From positions 32,353,618 through 32,417,617 of the forward strand of contig OX381707.1 in assembly GCA_947462335.1 (NCBI GenBank): a stretch of 64,000 bases of DNA. The letters are read 5' to 3'. Position numbers and translations under genes: made by a program. Positions 24,745 through 35,452 of the stretch are shown one piece after another. The notes beneath the pieces were generated by a model. It saw only the letters and a program-made list of their open reading frames with translations, was not told the DNA's origin and searched no databases. The first letter of the stretch is position 1. Each line of letters begins with the position of its first letter. This DNA is from Harmothoe impar. Its lineage: Eukaryota; Annelida; Polychaeta; Phyllodocida; Polynoidae.

Positions 24745-25600
24745 GTGTGTGCATACACTGGGCACATCCTAGTGACTGTCTGCATACACTGGGCACATCC
24801 TAGTGTCTGTCTGCGTACACTGGGCACATCCTAGTGACTGTCTGCGTACACTGGGCACATCCTAGTGACTGTCTGCGTACACTGGGCACATCCTAGTGTC
24901 TGTCTGCGTACACTGGGCACATCCTAGTGTCTGTCTGCGTACACTGGGCACATCCTAGTGTCTGTCTGCGTACACTGGGCACATCCTAGTGACTGTCTGC
25001 GTACACTGGGCACATCCTAATGTCTGTCTGCGTACACTGGGCACATCCTAGTGTCTGTCTGCATACACTGGACACATCCTAGTGTCTGTCTGCGTACACT
25101 GGGCACATCCTAGTGTCTGTCTGCGTACACTGGGCACATCCTAGTGTCTGTCTGCGTACACTGGGCACATCCTAGTGTCTGTCTGCGTACACTGAGCACA
25201 TCCTAGTGTCTGTCTGCGTACACTGAGCACATCCTAGTGTCTGTCTGCGTACACTGGGCACATCCTAGTGTCTGTCTGCATACACTGGACACATCCTAGT
25301 GTCTGTCTGCGTACACTGGGCACATCCTAGTGTCTGTCTGCGTACACTGGGCACATCCTAGTGTCTGTCTGCGTACACTGAGCACTTCCTAGTGTCTGTC
25401 TGCGTACACTGGGCACATCCTAGTGTCTGTCTGCATACACTGGACACATCCTAGTGTCTGTCTGCGTACACTGGGCACATCCTAGTGTCTGTCTGCGTAC
25501 ACTGGGCACATCCTAGTGTCTGTCTGCGTACACTGAGCACATCCTAGTGTCTGTCTGCGTACACTGAGCACTTCCTAGTGTCTGTCTGCATACACTGGGC
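24745..25600 (+). repeat. 31 bp minisatellite, about 27 copies
   Basis: The unit is GTACACTGGGCACATCCTAG plus TGTCTGTCTGC. Variants (GCATAC, GACTGTC, TGAGCACTT) recur in a pattern that suggests higher-order duplication of groups of units. A period of 31 shifts frame each unit, so it does not code a repeat protein. Confidence 0.95.
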
Positions 25601-25737
25601 TTAACTTGGTGGCTTGGTGGTGGTGGGTGGCTGTGGGAGGTGGTGTGGACTGTGCAGGTCTTCTGTACCAGGCTCTTCTCCACCCCTGCCTGGCTGTAGG
25701 AGGTGGTGGGTGACTGGAAGGTGTAGGGCTTCTGCAA
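25601..25737 (-). repeat. Inverted copy of the 70 bp minisatellite unit
   Basis: The minus strand carries GCCCTACACCTTCCAGTCAC and CACCACCTCCTACAGCC, matching the unit at 27895-28167. It sits directly before a TCATGAT patch, as the main array does. Confidence 0.55.
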
Positions 25738-26607
25738 CCATGATAATTCTGATAAATCACAATAAATCATGATAAATCATGATATTTCCCGGCCCCTAGG
25801 GGCTCCTGTCAATGCCCAGGTAGCAGGGGTCACCCTATTCCCCCTGGAGGGCCAGGTAAAACAGGTAAACTTGGAGAAAAATCTAATTTTAAAACCCTCA
25901 AAACGAAACAAATCATACATGCTTAGATGTGAAAATAGTCATAGATTACATTACTGATATTCAAATTAACTTATTATGAGTTACAGTGTGAGTGGCTGGT
26001 TATTTTTAGTTATAATTATATGCTGATAATAGTACATTGTAATATACTTCAATTCTATACCAACCACTTTTAAAATGAATGTTAGAATAAAATAGGCATA
26101 CCTACCATCACTTAATGAATCTGATGAGTGATACATGTAGGACATGTATAGATACATGTGCATAGTACACGTATACAGGTGCAGCATGTCCAGTCCTCTC
26201 TGTTGCCTCCAGGCAAGTGTGAGCTATGCCACATGTAGGTCAGGCATTGTCTTAGTGAGGGGTCAGCCTCCCACCTGGCTGGTTACATAACAATAGCTCA
26301 CCTATACTATGGGCAGCCCTGAGTAGGGTGTTTGTGGTAGGCGGGAGAAGGTGTGAACATACATAGCTAGGGGGATGTAGCTAGATAAAATGATAAAGGT
26401 CTTTATTATTATAAAATAGTTTTCATTTATATAAGAATTGAATTCTCTGTGCTGATAGCATTTCGGAGGTGTTTTTCATTTCTTCCTGTGATAATTAGAG
26501 CAATTGTAATGAAATTAGAGATCATGGTTAGATAAAATCATGATTAATCATGATTTCTATGCACCCGCCTTCCCTGGGAGCAGGAAGGGATGATAAGCAA
26601 CTTTTAG

Positions 26608-26706
26608 GCCGGGGAATGGGTCTGACAGGCCAGGGAATGAGCCTAGTAGGCCGGGGAATGGGTCTGGCAGGCCGGGGAATGAGCCTGGCAGGCCGGGGAA
26701 TGAGTG
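26608..26706 (+). repeat. 21 bp minisatellite, about 4.5 copies
   Basis: The unit is AGGCCGGGGAATGGGTCTGG with alternating GGGTCT and GAGCCT variants. The period is a multiple of three, so it appears open in several frames, but nothing else suggests a gene. Confidence 0.85.
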
Positions 26707-27379
26707 GTCTGTGCCCCTCCCCCTGCCGTCAGTAGAAGCATAGACGCCGGGAGGAAGCAGGTGACAGCTAACCAGGATTCTCCTGTCGGCACAGGACAGT
26801 GCACCGTAAATTGCTATTGAGTATAAACCCGGTATTAACTCATAGACAGGTTGATGCAGCGTTGTGTTATAACGAGATGCATAAGCCATTGTATTTGTTA
26901 CCTAAATTATAACAAATTTGTGATCTTTCTGACGAATTAGTGAAATAAGCTATTGTTATAGTCTAATAGATAGGTATCCATTCTAAAGTCATGTGGGTGT
27001 ACCAAGCTGGTGCTGTGTTGCATTTAGGAGAAATATGAAGTTAAACTATAGCATCTCTGGCCGGGACTCCTCCCCGGGAGCCGCAGCTTGTAGTAGGCCA
27101 CAACTAGGGCGTTTCTCACAGCTTGGTACGGCTCACTGAAGGTACACACAGAGAAGAGAGGAGGGGGGGCAGAGGTGAATGGCCCTACTGGGTAATAGTG
27201 GCCACTCTCTAGGTATAATTTTGTGTGTGTGTAAGGGTCTGCTTGGAGAATATTTATAGGTGTCATCGGGTTTAATAGAGTCGAGGGTGTGATACTGATA
27301 GCCAGGTAGTGATGAGTTGTACAGTCTATATTAGTCACTCACAGTGCTACGTCTACACTAACACGACAGCAGCAACTGT

Positions 27380-27588
27380 GACTATACATGGGTAGCTAGA
27401 AAAAACACTGTGTCGCCGTGTCGATTTTTAGCAAGGGTGCCGTGTCGCCGTGTCAATTTTTATCTTATACAAACTTCTCAATTTTTTTGTGTCCGTCGAT
27501 TTTTAGACCCCCCGTGTCGCACGTGTCGAATTTAAGAACTGCCAGTGTCGCCGTGTCGCGCGTGTCGAATTTTACCCATGTATAGTCA
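27380..27588. mobile_element. 209 bp MITE with perfect 10 bp target duplication
   Basis: Ends GACTATACATGGGTA and TACCCATGTATAGTC are perfect inverted repeats; CAGCAACTGT flanks both sides exactly (27370-27379, 27589-27598). Inside, GTGTCGCCGTGTCG/GTGTCGAATTT words repeat five or six times. A 9-10 bp target duplication is typical of Mutator-like elements; that assignment is inference. Confidence 0.8.
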
Positions 27589-27894
27589 CAGCAACTGTCA
27601 GTGCAGTGTGGCTTCTTAATGGATGACAGGCCGTTAAACTATGTCCATGGTCTGGTGACATTTTAGGTTTTGAAACTTGTATATTATGTATACTTAGTAA
27701 TGTAAGCCACGTTTTTGATGGCATGACAGCAGCTAGGATAAACTCAGTCAAGAATCTTACCAAACAACTCCATTATACAAGCTCCACAACTAGATATCTA
27801 GTGAATTAAAGATACAATGGAACATGGAGCATTTCTTAAAATGGATATTGTGACACCCCCATCGTACAAGCAAGGAGCTGTGTGTAAGTGGGGG

Positions 27895-28167
27895 GTGGGG
27901 GGGGCAACACCTCTTACAGTCTCCCACCACCTCCCTACAGCTTCCCAGGGGTGGGGTAGGCCGGGTAAAGACGCCCTACACCTCTCACAGTCACCCACCA
28001 CCTCCTACAGCTTCCTAGGGGCGGGGTAGGCCGGGTAAAGACGCCCTACACCTCTCACAGTCTCCCACCACCTCCCACAGCTTCCTAGGGGCGGGGTAGG
28101 CCGGGTAAAGACGCCCTACACCTCTCACAGTCACCCACCACCTCCCACAGCTTCCTGGGGGCGAGGC
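27895..28167 (+). repeat. 70 bp minisatellite, about 3.7 copies
   Basis: Successive CCCACCACCTCC starts fall at 27923, 27994, 28064 and 28134. Each unit also holds GGGGTAGGCCGGGTAAAGAC. Very GC-rich against an AT-rich surround. Confidence 0.9.
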
Positions 28168-28176
28168 ATGTTTTCT

Positions 28177-29150
28177 CTCAATAGATAAGATCATGATAAA
28201 ACATGTTATATCATAATTATTATGGTCAGGTAAAATCATGATTAATTATATTTTCCCTCTCAATGGATGAGATCATATCAAATCATGATATATAAGGAAT
28301 AATTATGGTTAAGTAAAATCATGATAAATCATGTTTTCCCTCTCAATGGGTGAGATCACAATAAATCATAATATATTATGATTGATGATGGTCAGATAAA
28401 ATCGTGATAAATCATGTTTTCTCTCTCAATGGGTCAGATCATGATAAATCATGATATATTCTGATTAATCATTGTTATGTAAATTAGGATAAATCATGTT
28501 CCCCCTCTCAGGAGGTTAGATCTTAATAAAGTATGAGTAATCATGATTGATCATGGTAGGAGAAGACATAAGTTATTATGATTTCTCATCTCAGGAGGTC
28601 ATATCGTAGTAAAGTATGATTTATCATGATTAATTATAGTAGGAGAAAACATGATTAATCATGATTTTCCCTCTCAAGAGGCCATATCATAATAAAGTAT
28701 GATTTATCATGATTAATTATAGTAGGAGAAAACATGATTAATCATGATTTTCCCTCTCAAGAGGCCATATCATAATAAAGTATGATTTATCATGACTAAT
28801 CATGGTAGGAGAAAACATGATTAATCATGATTTTCCCTCTCAAGAGGCCATATTATAATAAAGTATGATTTATCATGATTAATTATAGTGGGAGAAAACA
28901 TGATTGATCATGATTTTCCCTCTCAAGAGGCCATATCATAATAAAGTATGATTTATCATGATTAATCATGGTAGGAGAAAACATGATTTATCATGATTTT
29001 CCCTCTCAAGAGGCCATATCATAATAAAGTATGATTTATCATGATTAATTATAGTAGGAGAAAACATGATTAATCATGAATTATCATGATTTATCATGAT
29101 ATATCATGGTTCAGCATGATAAATCATAATATTTATCATGATATTTTTCT
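28177..29150. repeat. Right ATCATGAT array with 83 bp higher-order unit
   Basis: From 28613 the unit is 83 bases (starts at 28613, 28696, 28779 and on to about 29030), combining TATGATTTATCATGATTA, TAGGAGAAAACATGATTA and CCCTCTCAAGAGGCCATATC. More diverged units with CCCTCTCAATGGGTGAGATC lie before it. The last 60 bases are pure TCATGAT words leading to the right inverted end. Confidence 0.9.
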
Positions 29151-29159
29151 ACCTGGGTA

Positions 29160-30240
29160 CTCACAAACACCTGGTAGTTTTATGGGAATTTTTTTTCAAA
29201 CATGATTTCATATCACTTACTGCAGATGGTAAATACGCTCTAAATGCATTGCCTCCCATAGTGAATAATGTGATTGTGAAAAATAGTTTTTGTTTAGAAA
29301 TAACCAAATAAAATTGGAATTATTAGTCTAAATTTGATTCAAGAAGGAATTTATGCTTTCTGTTTTCAGTAACACTGGGACCTTTTAAGAAATTAGGATT
29401 ATTATTTTCAATTTTGGCTTTTGAGATGGTTTCCATGGCAACCAGAACGTGTTATATGTGCTTATTCTTCTAAAAAAAGTTCTTTTTGCATTCCAACTAT
29501 GGAATGTTAGCATTAAAGATGGAATGATTTCATGAAGATTATTGCATTCTACATGAAAAATGGTCCTAGAACATTTTTTCACATGTTTACCACTCTTTTG
29601 CAACTATGGTGGTCCCTGGTGGCCAACACCGGAAATTAAAATCCTGCCTGAAGGAGTCTTTTACCTAGATGGGTCACATGTCTCTTTGATCACCTGATGA
29701 AGCCTAATGTTTGCAAAATGTTGTGATCTGACTTTTTTGTACACTTTACTTCAATTGTTGTGGTTGTGTTGATTTTCTTGAGGCATTAGTTTGAGAATAA
29801 AACATCGCCTTTAGCTTAAGTATGTTGATTATCAAATAAATGAATGCACGCTTTTGCCCTTGATATAGATTTGTATTCTTTTTTTCAGTACAGACATCTT
29901 TGTAAGCCCTTCTATCAATTCACTGCAGTACTGTCAGATTGGTTATGGTTGGCAGAACAGACATATATGGGATGCGTAGGAGTTTGATATGGGTGTCAGT
30001 AATCTCATGATGGTATGTGTGTTAGGGCGCGAAGTGTGGTGTTGACAGTAATCGTATGACAGGTGTATTTTTGTATCAGGCCTGCTGAGAGTGGTTAACG
30101 TGTCCCATATTATTGACTACATATGGGGACCTATACTTGTGTAGAGAGAATTACATGTAAAATATAATGTACAACCATATCTAACTATGTACATGTATGT
30201 ATACTATACAGCTAGCACATCATATAGAACTCATAGAAGA
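29160..30240. other. Gene-free DNA with a dispersed repeat and a hammerhead-like motif
   Basis: 29400-29660 on the minus strand matches the repeat at 16990-17290. 29688-29728 is a CTGATGA-containing stem-loop described in the findings. The remainder to 30240 shows nothing recognisable. Confidence 0.45.
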
Positions 30241-31560
30241 ACTCTCTCAAATCTGTCTCACAAAGGGTTAAATGCAATGTTGAAGCTCTGGCGGTTGCCG
30301 GATTGATACACCAAAAATATAATAGTTTCAGACCATCTTGAGATTGTGAGACTATTTAGCACTTTAGTCTGGACGAAGAGGGAGAGTTTGAGGAATCTGA
30401 GACCATCAGGATTTTGAGTTAGTAGCTAACCCTGTGTATTAATAGCTTGAGTTGCGAGGTACTGAGTTTTGAGTTTTGATGTATTTTATTGCCAACTTCC
30501 ATTTACATGTTATTAATTAACATTTTTTCCAGCCCTTCTGCTTTGGCTTAGTTATTGTGCTTTGTTGACAGTTGTACACTCCAATCATAAAAGAATAATA
30601 TCTCAAGGTAGCCTCTCTTCTTGCTACTCAGGCAAAGTAATATACTTATCAAAATCTATATACCATAGTGGTCGTATACAAAAGTATAATAAAAGTATGT
30701 TGAGACAACTTTGATTAACATGCCCCTTTCTATTAATTTAATTTATTTTGTTACAAATGATGCAAGGCCCGATATGGCATCTTCTTTTTCTGCCTGTGAT
30801 AGACCAGATAGCTGGTCTGATACAGACAGAAACCCTGCACCCCAATATGGGTGTACCTTATTGCAACTTTACATGAGATTATTGAAGCTACTATGTCAAC
30901 TAATTCTAGCTCTCCGCCGACAGAATTTAAGACCTGTTAGGGGTGCATCATAACACCATTGGATTTAGCCTGCAATCACAACCTGTATACAATCCATTCA
31001 GTAAATTCCTACCTGCAAATCACAATGAGGAGAACTTTGATACCATAAAGAATGATGTCAAACACAAGAAAAATAGTTAATGAAAGCAATATTGCAATGT
31101 TATTTAATAATTTCAATTTGGGGCGGTTTAACTGGTATTGTATCTTTAAGTCATTTACATTCATTACCTTCAAGGATGTCACTGAGTGACACATAATCCG
31201 GGCCCTTGGCCTCTGCACCCACTCAGTATAAATAAGGTCTATCTATCAAGGTCAAACCTTCACACATTCAGTGTTTGAAAAGGAAATACAGATTAATGAA
31301 AGCGGAACCTAAATTCATACATTCATTGAAGTAATTTGCCCACAAATCCCCTGTCACAGTCCATCAACGTTGGGCTGTGATATATAGTGATGTATCCATG
31401 CACGTATAAGGGCATTATTATCATAGAGAAGCAGCTCAGTCATCACCTTGAAATAAGACCTCAACTTTGAAGTCAACAGAAATGCTTGTGGTTCCCCTTA
31501 CTGCTCCTGTTAGGAGTATGACTAGTAGAGCTGCTGTCATGAGGTCAGGCAACTATGCAG
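30241..31560 (+). repeat. Segmental duplication, copy A
   Basis: Aligns along its length with 31986-33738: both begin CTCAAAT.TGTCTC.CAAAGG, share GATAGCTGGTCTGATACAG-type and ACCCACTCAGTATAAATA blocks, and end ATGAGGTCAGGC.ACTATG. Each contains one TATAAATA in a GC-richer setting (31227). No gene is visible in it. Confidence 0.8.
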
Positions 31561-31985
31561 TAAATGAGTCGTCTTCCCATGCCTTCCCTTCTCCTACCTC
31601 CTGCCTCCCACCTATATATGTCTTAAAGCCAGCCTCCACTAACCACCAAACAGCAAAATACTTTCTGTTCATGAAATGACTCATGGCTAAGGTATGGCTG
31701 TTCCCTAACTGCCAAAATGAACTATAAGCTCCCCAGGGATGTCGATATGCAGTGCAGGATGATGAAACATTTTAGTTACTTGGGAATTCAATGGATTTCA
31801 GTGATGAAGACAATTAAGCTGACCGTTTTTGTAAAGATAGTCTTAAACATATTGATGTTTTGTGCAAATCTAATCTTTAGATTTGTTTAATGAGATCTAA
31901 TCATGTAGGGATGTTTATTTGGTGTAAAACTGTGTACCTGTCCTGTACAATACTTATGTTTAAACAGAGCACATTGTGGGTTTGA

Positions 31986-33738
31986 AACTTTCTCAAATAT
32001 GTCTCCCAAAGGGTTAAATGCAATGTTGAAGCCCTGGCGGTTGCGAGACTGATACACAAAAGAATATGATAATTTGAGACAATCTCAGGATTGTGAGACT
32101 ATTTAGGAGTTTAGACGGGGGAAAGACGGAGAGTTTCAGAAACTGAGACCATCAGGATTTTGTGTTACCAGCTAACCCTGTGTATTAATAGCTTAAGAGT
32201 TGCAAGATACTGAGTTTGTGTTTGAGTTTTGAGTTTTGATATATTTTATTGTCAACTTTCATTTACATGACAGTTATTAAAGTGAAATATTGGGCTTACA
32301 TGAACCCTCGTGCAAAAATATATATGAGCTTTGTTGAATATTTCAATCACTTAATTTCACTTCATGAAAGAAAAATGTCTCAAGATAGCCTCCATTCCAG
32401 CTACTCAGGCAAGCAAACTAACACACTTATCAAAATGTATACACTGTACAAGTATACCATACACCATAGTGGCCGTATGCAAAGGTGTAATACAAATATG
32501 TCGAGACAATTTTGATTATCATGCCCCTTTAATTTTTAATTTTTAATTTTGTTTCAAATGATACAATGCTCGATATGGCATCTTCCTTTTCTGTCTGTGA
32601 CAGACTAGATAGCTGGTCTGATACAGACAGAACCCTGCACTCCGATATGGGTGCACCTTATTGTAACTTTACATGAGATTATTGAAGCTACTATGTCAGC
32701 TAATTTTAGCTCTCCACCGACAGAATTTAAGACCTGTTAAGGGTGCATCATAACACCATTGGATTTAGCCTGTAATCACAACACAACAACATACATGTAT
32801 ACAACCACTGCATTCAGTAAATTTCTACCTGCAAATCACAATAAGGAGAAAATTGATACCATAAAGAATGATGTCAAACACAAGGTAAATAGTCAATGAA
32901 AGTAATTGTAATGTTATTTAATAACTTCATGTTGGGGCGTTTTAACTGGTATTGTATCTTTAAGTCATTTACATCCATTACTGTCAAGGATGTCACTGGG
33001 TGACACATAGGGCTCTTGGCCTCTGTACCCACTCAGTATAAATAAAGATATACAATACAGCAAGGTCAAACCTTCACACATACAGTGTTTGAAAACTAAA
33101 TAAAAGTAAATGTAAATACAACCTGAATTTATTCTCCATGGGCACGTTCAGCATTGATTTGGATGTTCACACCTTTTTAGCCTGATTAACATAGTCACCA
33201 AAAAGTAGTTCAACAATAATATTCCAATATGCCCAATATAGCCCCTATCAAGTATTTCGCACGGAAATCCATTGTCACAGTCCATCAATGTTGGGCTGTA
33301 ATGTGATTGCTCCAGTGGCGTATCCATGCACGTGTAAGGGTATTATTATTATAGAAAAGGAGCTCAGTCATCACCTCGAAATCAGACCTCAACTTTGAAG
33401 TCAACAGAAATGCGTGTGGTTCCCCTTGCTGCTGCTGTTGGGAGTATAGGCTGGACTATAGGCTGGACTCCACTAGGGCGACACTGCTTGCTACGAAACA
33501 CAGCATTCTTTTATGTCCTTTGTTCTACCATATTTCGCCCTGGTTCGCTCTGAATGTTGCCCTAAATGTCCCCAGGAACAGGGCAACATTCAGGGCGAGA
33601 CACAGCGAAACAGGGCGAAATATGGTAGAAGAAAGGAGCTAAAAGAACACCCTGTTTCACAGGTAGCAGTGTCGCCCTAGTGGAGTTAGACCTTTTGACT
33701 ACTACAACTGCTGTAATGAGGTCAGGCCACTATGCATT
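31986..33738 (+). repeat. Segmental duplication, copy B
   Basis: Second tandem copy, longer because of a 219 bp hairpin MITE near its right end and about 100 extra bases around 33140-33240. TATAAATA is kept at 33037. Many point differences show the duplication is not recent. About 425 unduplicated bases separate the copies. Confidence 0.8.
33468..33686. mobile_element. 219 bp hairpin MITE
   Basis: Ends ACTCCACTAGGGCGACACTG and CAGTGTCGCCCTAGTGGAGT are perfect inverted repeats. Most of the element pairs with itself, including CCATATTTCGCCCTG/CAGGGCGAAATATGG and TGTTGCCCT/AGGGCAACA. It is absent from copy A of the duplication, so it inserted afterwards. Confidence 0.85.
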
Positions 33739-35377
33739 TTATTTTACATCATCCTCATTAGGTGTCTAGTTGCATTCCCTCAGTGTAGACAGGAAGGAAA
33801 TAGTTCAGAGAAGCCGGCAAGTAAATGTTTTTTGTGGCTTTCTCATTGGGGGATTTGGGGAGGGAGGTATGATAATGGCATCAATGTTTTGTATGTTTGT
33901 GTAGTTTAAAGTCCCGTTGCCTGATGGAGAGGAGTTTACGTTTTTCACATGCAAACGTAGGCCAAAGGATGATTTCCAGGATGATCCAATCTATGAGATT
34001 TGCCAAAGCAAGGTCTTTTAAATCTCAGACACCACGTAGACATGGTATCTGAGTCATGGTAAAATTATGGCCGATCACGTCAAGGGAATACTCTCCTAAA
34101 AACATCCCAAACAAATTTTGAGTGCTTCAAATGGCTACCCTTGGTAAACTTTCATATATATGTACATCGGTGTCATGGTACGCAACACTGTTTTGTCTCT
34201 CATTACTAAATACATAGGACATTTGAAAAGATATGACTCTTCAATATAGAAATATGAAATGCTGCAAATGATAATACTGAGACCTCTCTGATGTCAACAC
34301 CCACTCCTCCTCATTTGGTCATGGGCTCACTATGGTGCTCCTATTTGTGGCGAGCACTGCCCCATATATAGATAATCCCTCTCCCTGCTAATTTAAGAAG
34401 CTCTATGTGGAGGTAGGACCCATAGAGGCTTACATTGAAGCTCTTAAACTTAATATGCTACTTTGGATAATTAGAAAAAATATAGTCTGGATTCCTAAAC
34501 ACTGTTGGTGGGAATAAGAAAGCATCGGCGGTCATGCTGAGCACATGTGCATGGCGTGGGAGACCGCGGCCATTTCACTGCATTCATTTCGATCATGATC
34601 ATTCAATAATATTCCTGTTATGATATCAATCACTCCCTCAGCGTTGGAAATTTTTCTTTGTGTTTATATCGTTGAAAGGTTAGCATTTGAATGCAGTCTC
34701 TCCCCCACCCTGCCTGCCTTCCTGCCTATCCATGGTCTTCCTCGCCCTGTGCCTTACTACCTGCCTACCTGCCTGCCTTCCTGCTTCCCTCCCTGCATTT
34801 TTCCTTGCATCCCTCCCTCTTTCCTCCCTAGTCTTTACATATTGTCAAATTAAACTGTATGTATATAGCGATCTCTAAATCCAGACCCAATTCATCAATA
34901 CTTATATCTTCTTTGAGCTTCCCCTTCATTGAACCACTGCAGATTTTCTCCTTTAAAGTTCTTATGATGACAGTTTGTAATGCTGCCATTTCGGCTTCTA
35001 TAAATACAGAGCCATGACGCAAAAGACGCGCAATCCAAGTCTCTCCTTCAGATAAAACAAAGTACAATACTATGACTCAGTGTCTGGCTTAAAGTTCACA
35101 AGAACACAAGAAAACACTATCCCTTCTCTACCACGTACCTCCCACAGCAATATTCAAAGCGGCGTTTTTCACCATATGATAATTATGATGTAGTTGATGA
35201 GAAAGAAGAAATTATTGTTATGATGTGTGTATAAGATGTGTATTTCACGTTCTTTGTATACTGCATAAGGTGGAAATGTAGGTGTTGAGCGTCAGTTTAT
35301 TATCACTTAGAATGGTAGGCAAACTAATGTTTTTCTTGATAGGGGTAATTTCCCTCTGTGCCCTGCTGATACAGTAA
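33739..35377. other. Gene-free region with pyrimidine-rich tract
   Basis: 34695-34835 is a CCTGCCTGCCTTCCTGC-type low-complexity tract. A 79-codon minus frame (34828-35067) opening after an acceptor-like TTTTATCTGAAG has no recognisable domain and no donor I trust. Confidence 0.4.
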
Positions 35378-35383
35378 CGTATG

Positions 35384-35452
35384 GCATGGCTGTAGAAGAG
35401 CATCAGTCTATACATCTGAAGGTCCCAGGTTTGAGCCCCGATTCCTCCAGAG
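35384..35452 (+). repeat. tRNA-like SINE head or tRNA pseudogene
   Basis: GGCTGTAGAAGAGCATC resembles a pol III A box and GGTTTGAGCCC (35428-35438) a B box, at tRNA-like spacing with an anticodon-arm-like TCTATACATCTGAAGG between. The acceptor stem does not close and no CCA-adjacent structure is visible, so a functional tRNA is unlikely. Confidence 0.45.

Larger units (their letters stand above)
23708..29159. mobile_element. 5.45 kb block bounded by inverted repeats, ATCATGAT-rich
   Basis: TACCCAGGTAGAAAAA followed by ATCATGATAA occurs at 23708 and, inverted, ends at 29159: 27 bases with one mismatch. Similarity continues outwards through TGTTTGTG. Both ends lead directly into long arrays of palindromic TCATGA/ATCATGAT motifs; the middle holds three minisatellites, a MITE and isolated TCATGAT patches at 25738-25790 and 26522-26555. 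It has no recognisable gene. It may be one composite element or a satellite-like region whose ends happen to match. Confidence 0.55.

Noticed and set aside
24745..25600. CRISPR-like array
   Set aside because: Repeat units abut directly without unique spacers, and the DNA is animal; it is a minisatellite.
34828..35067. 79-codon minus-strand frame as an exon
   Set aside because: An acceptor-like sequence is present but no convincing donor and no family resemblance.
35384..35452. Functional tRNA gene
   Set aside because: A- and B-box-like words are present but the acceptor stem does not pair; treated as a SINE head or pseudogene.
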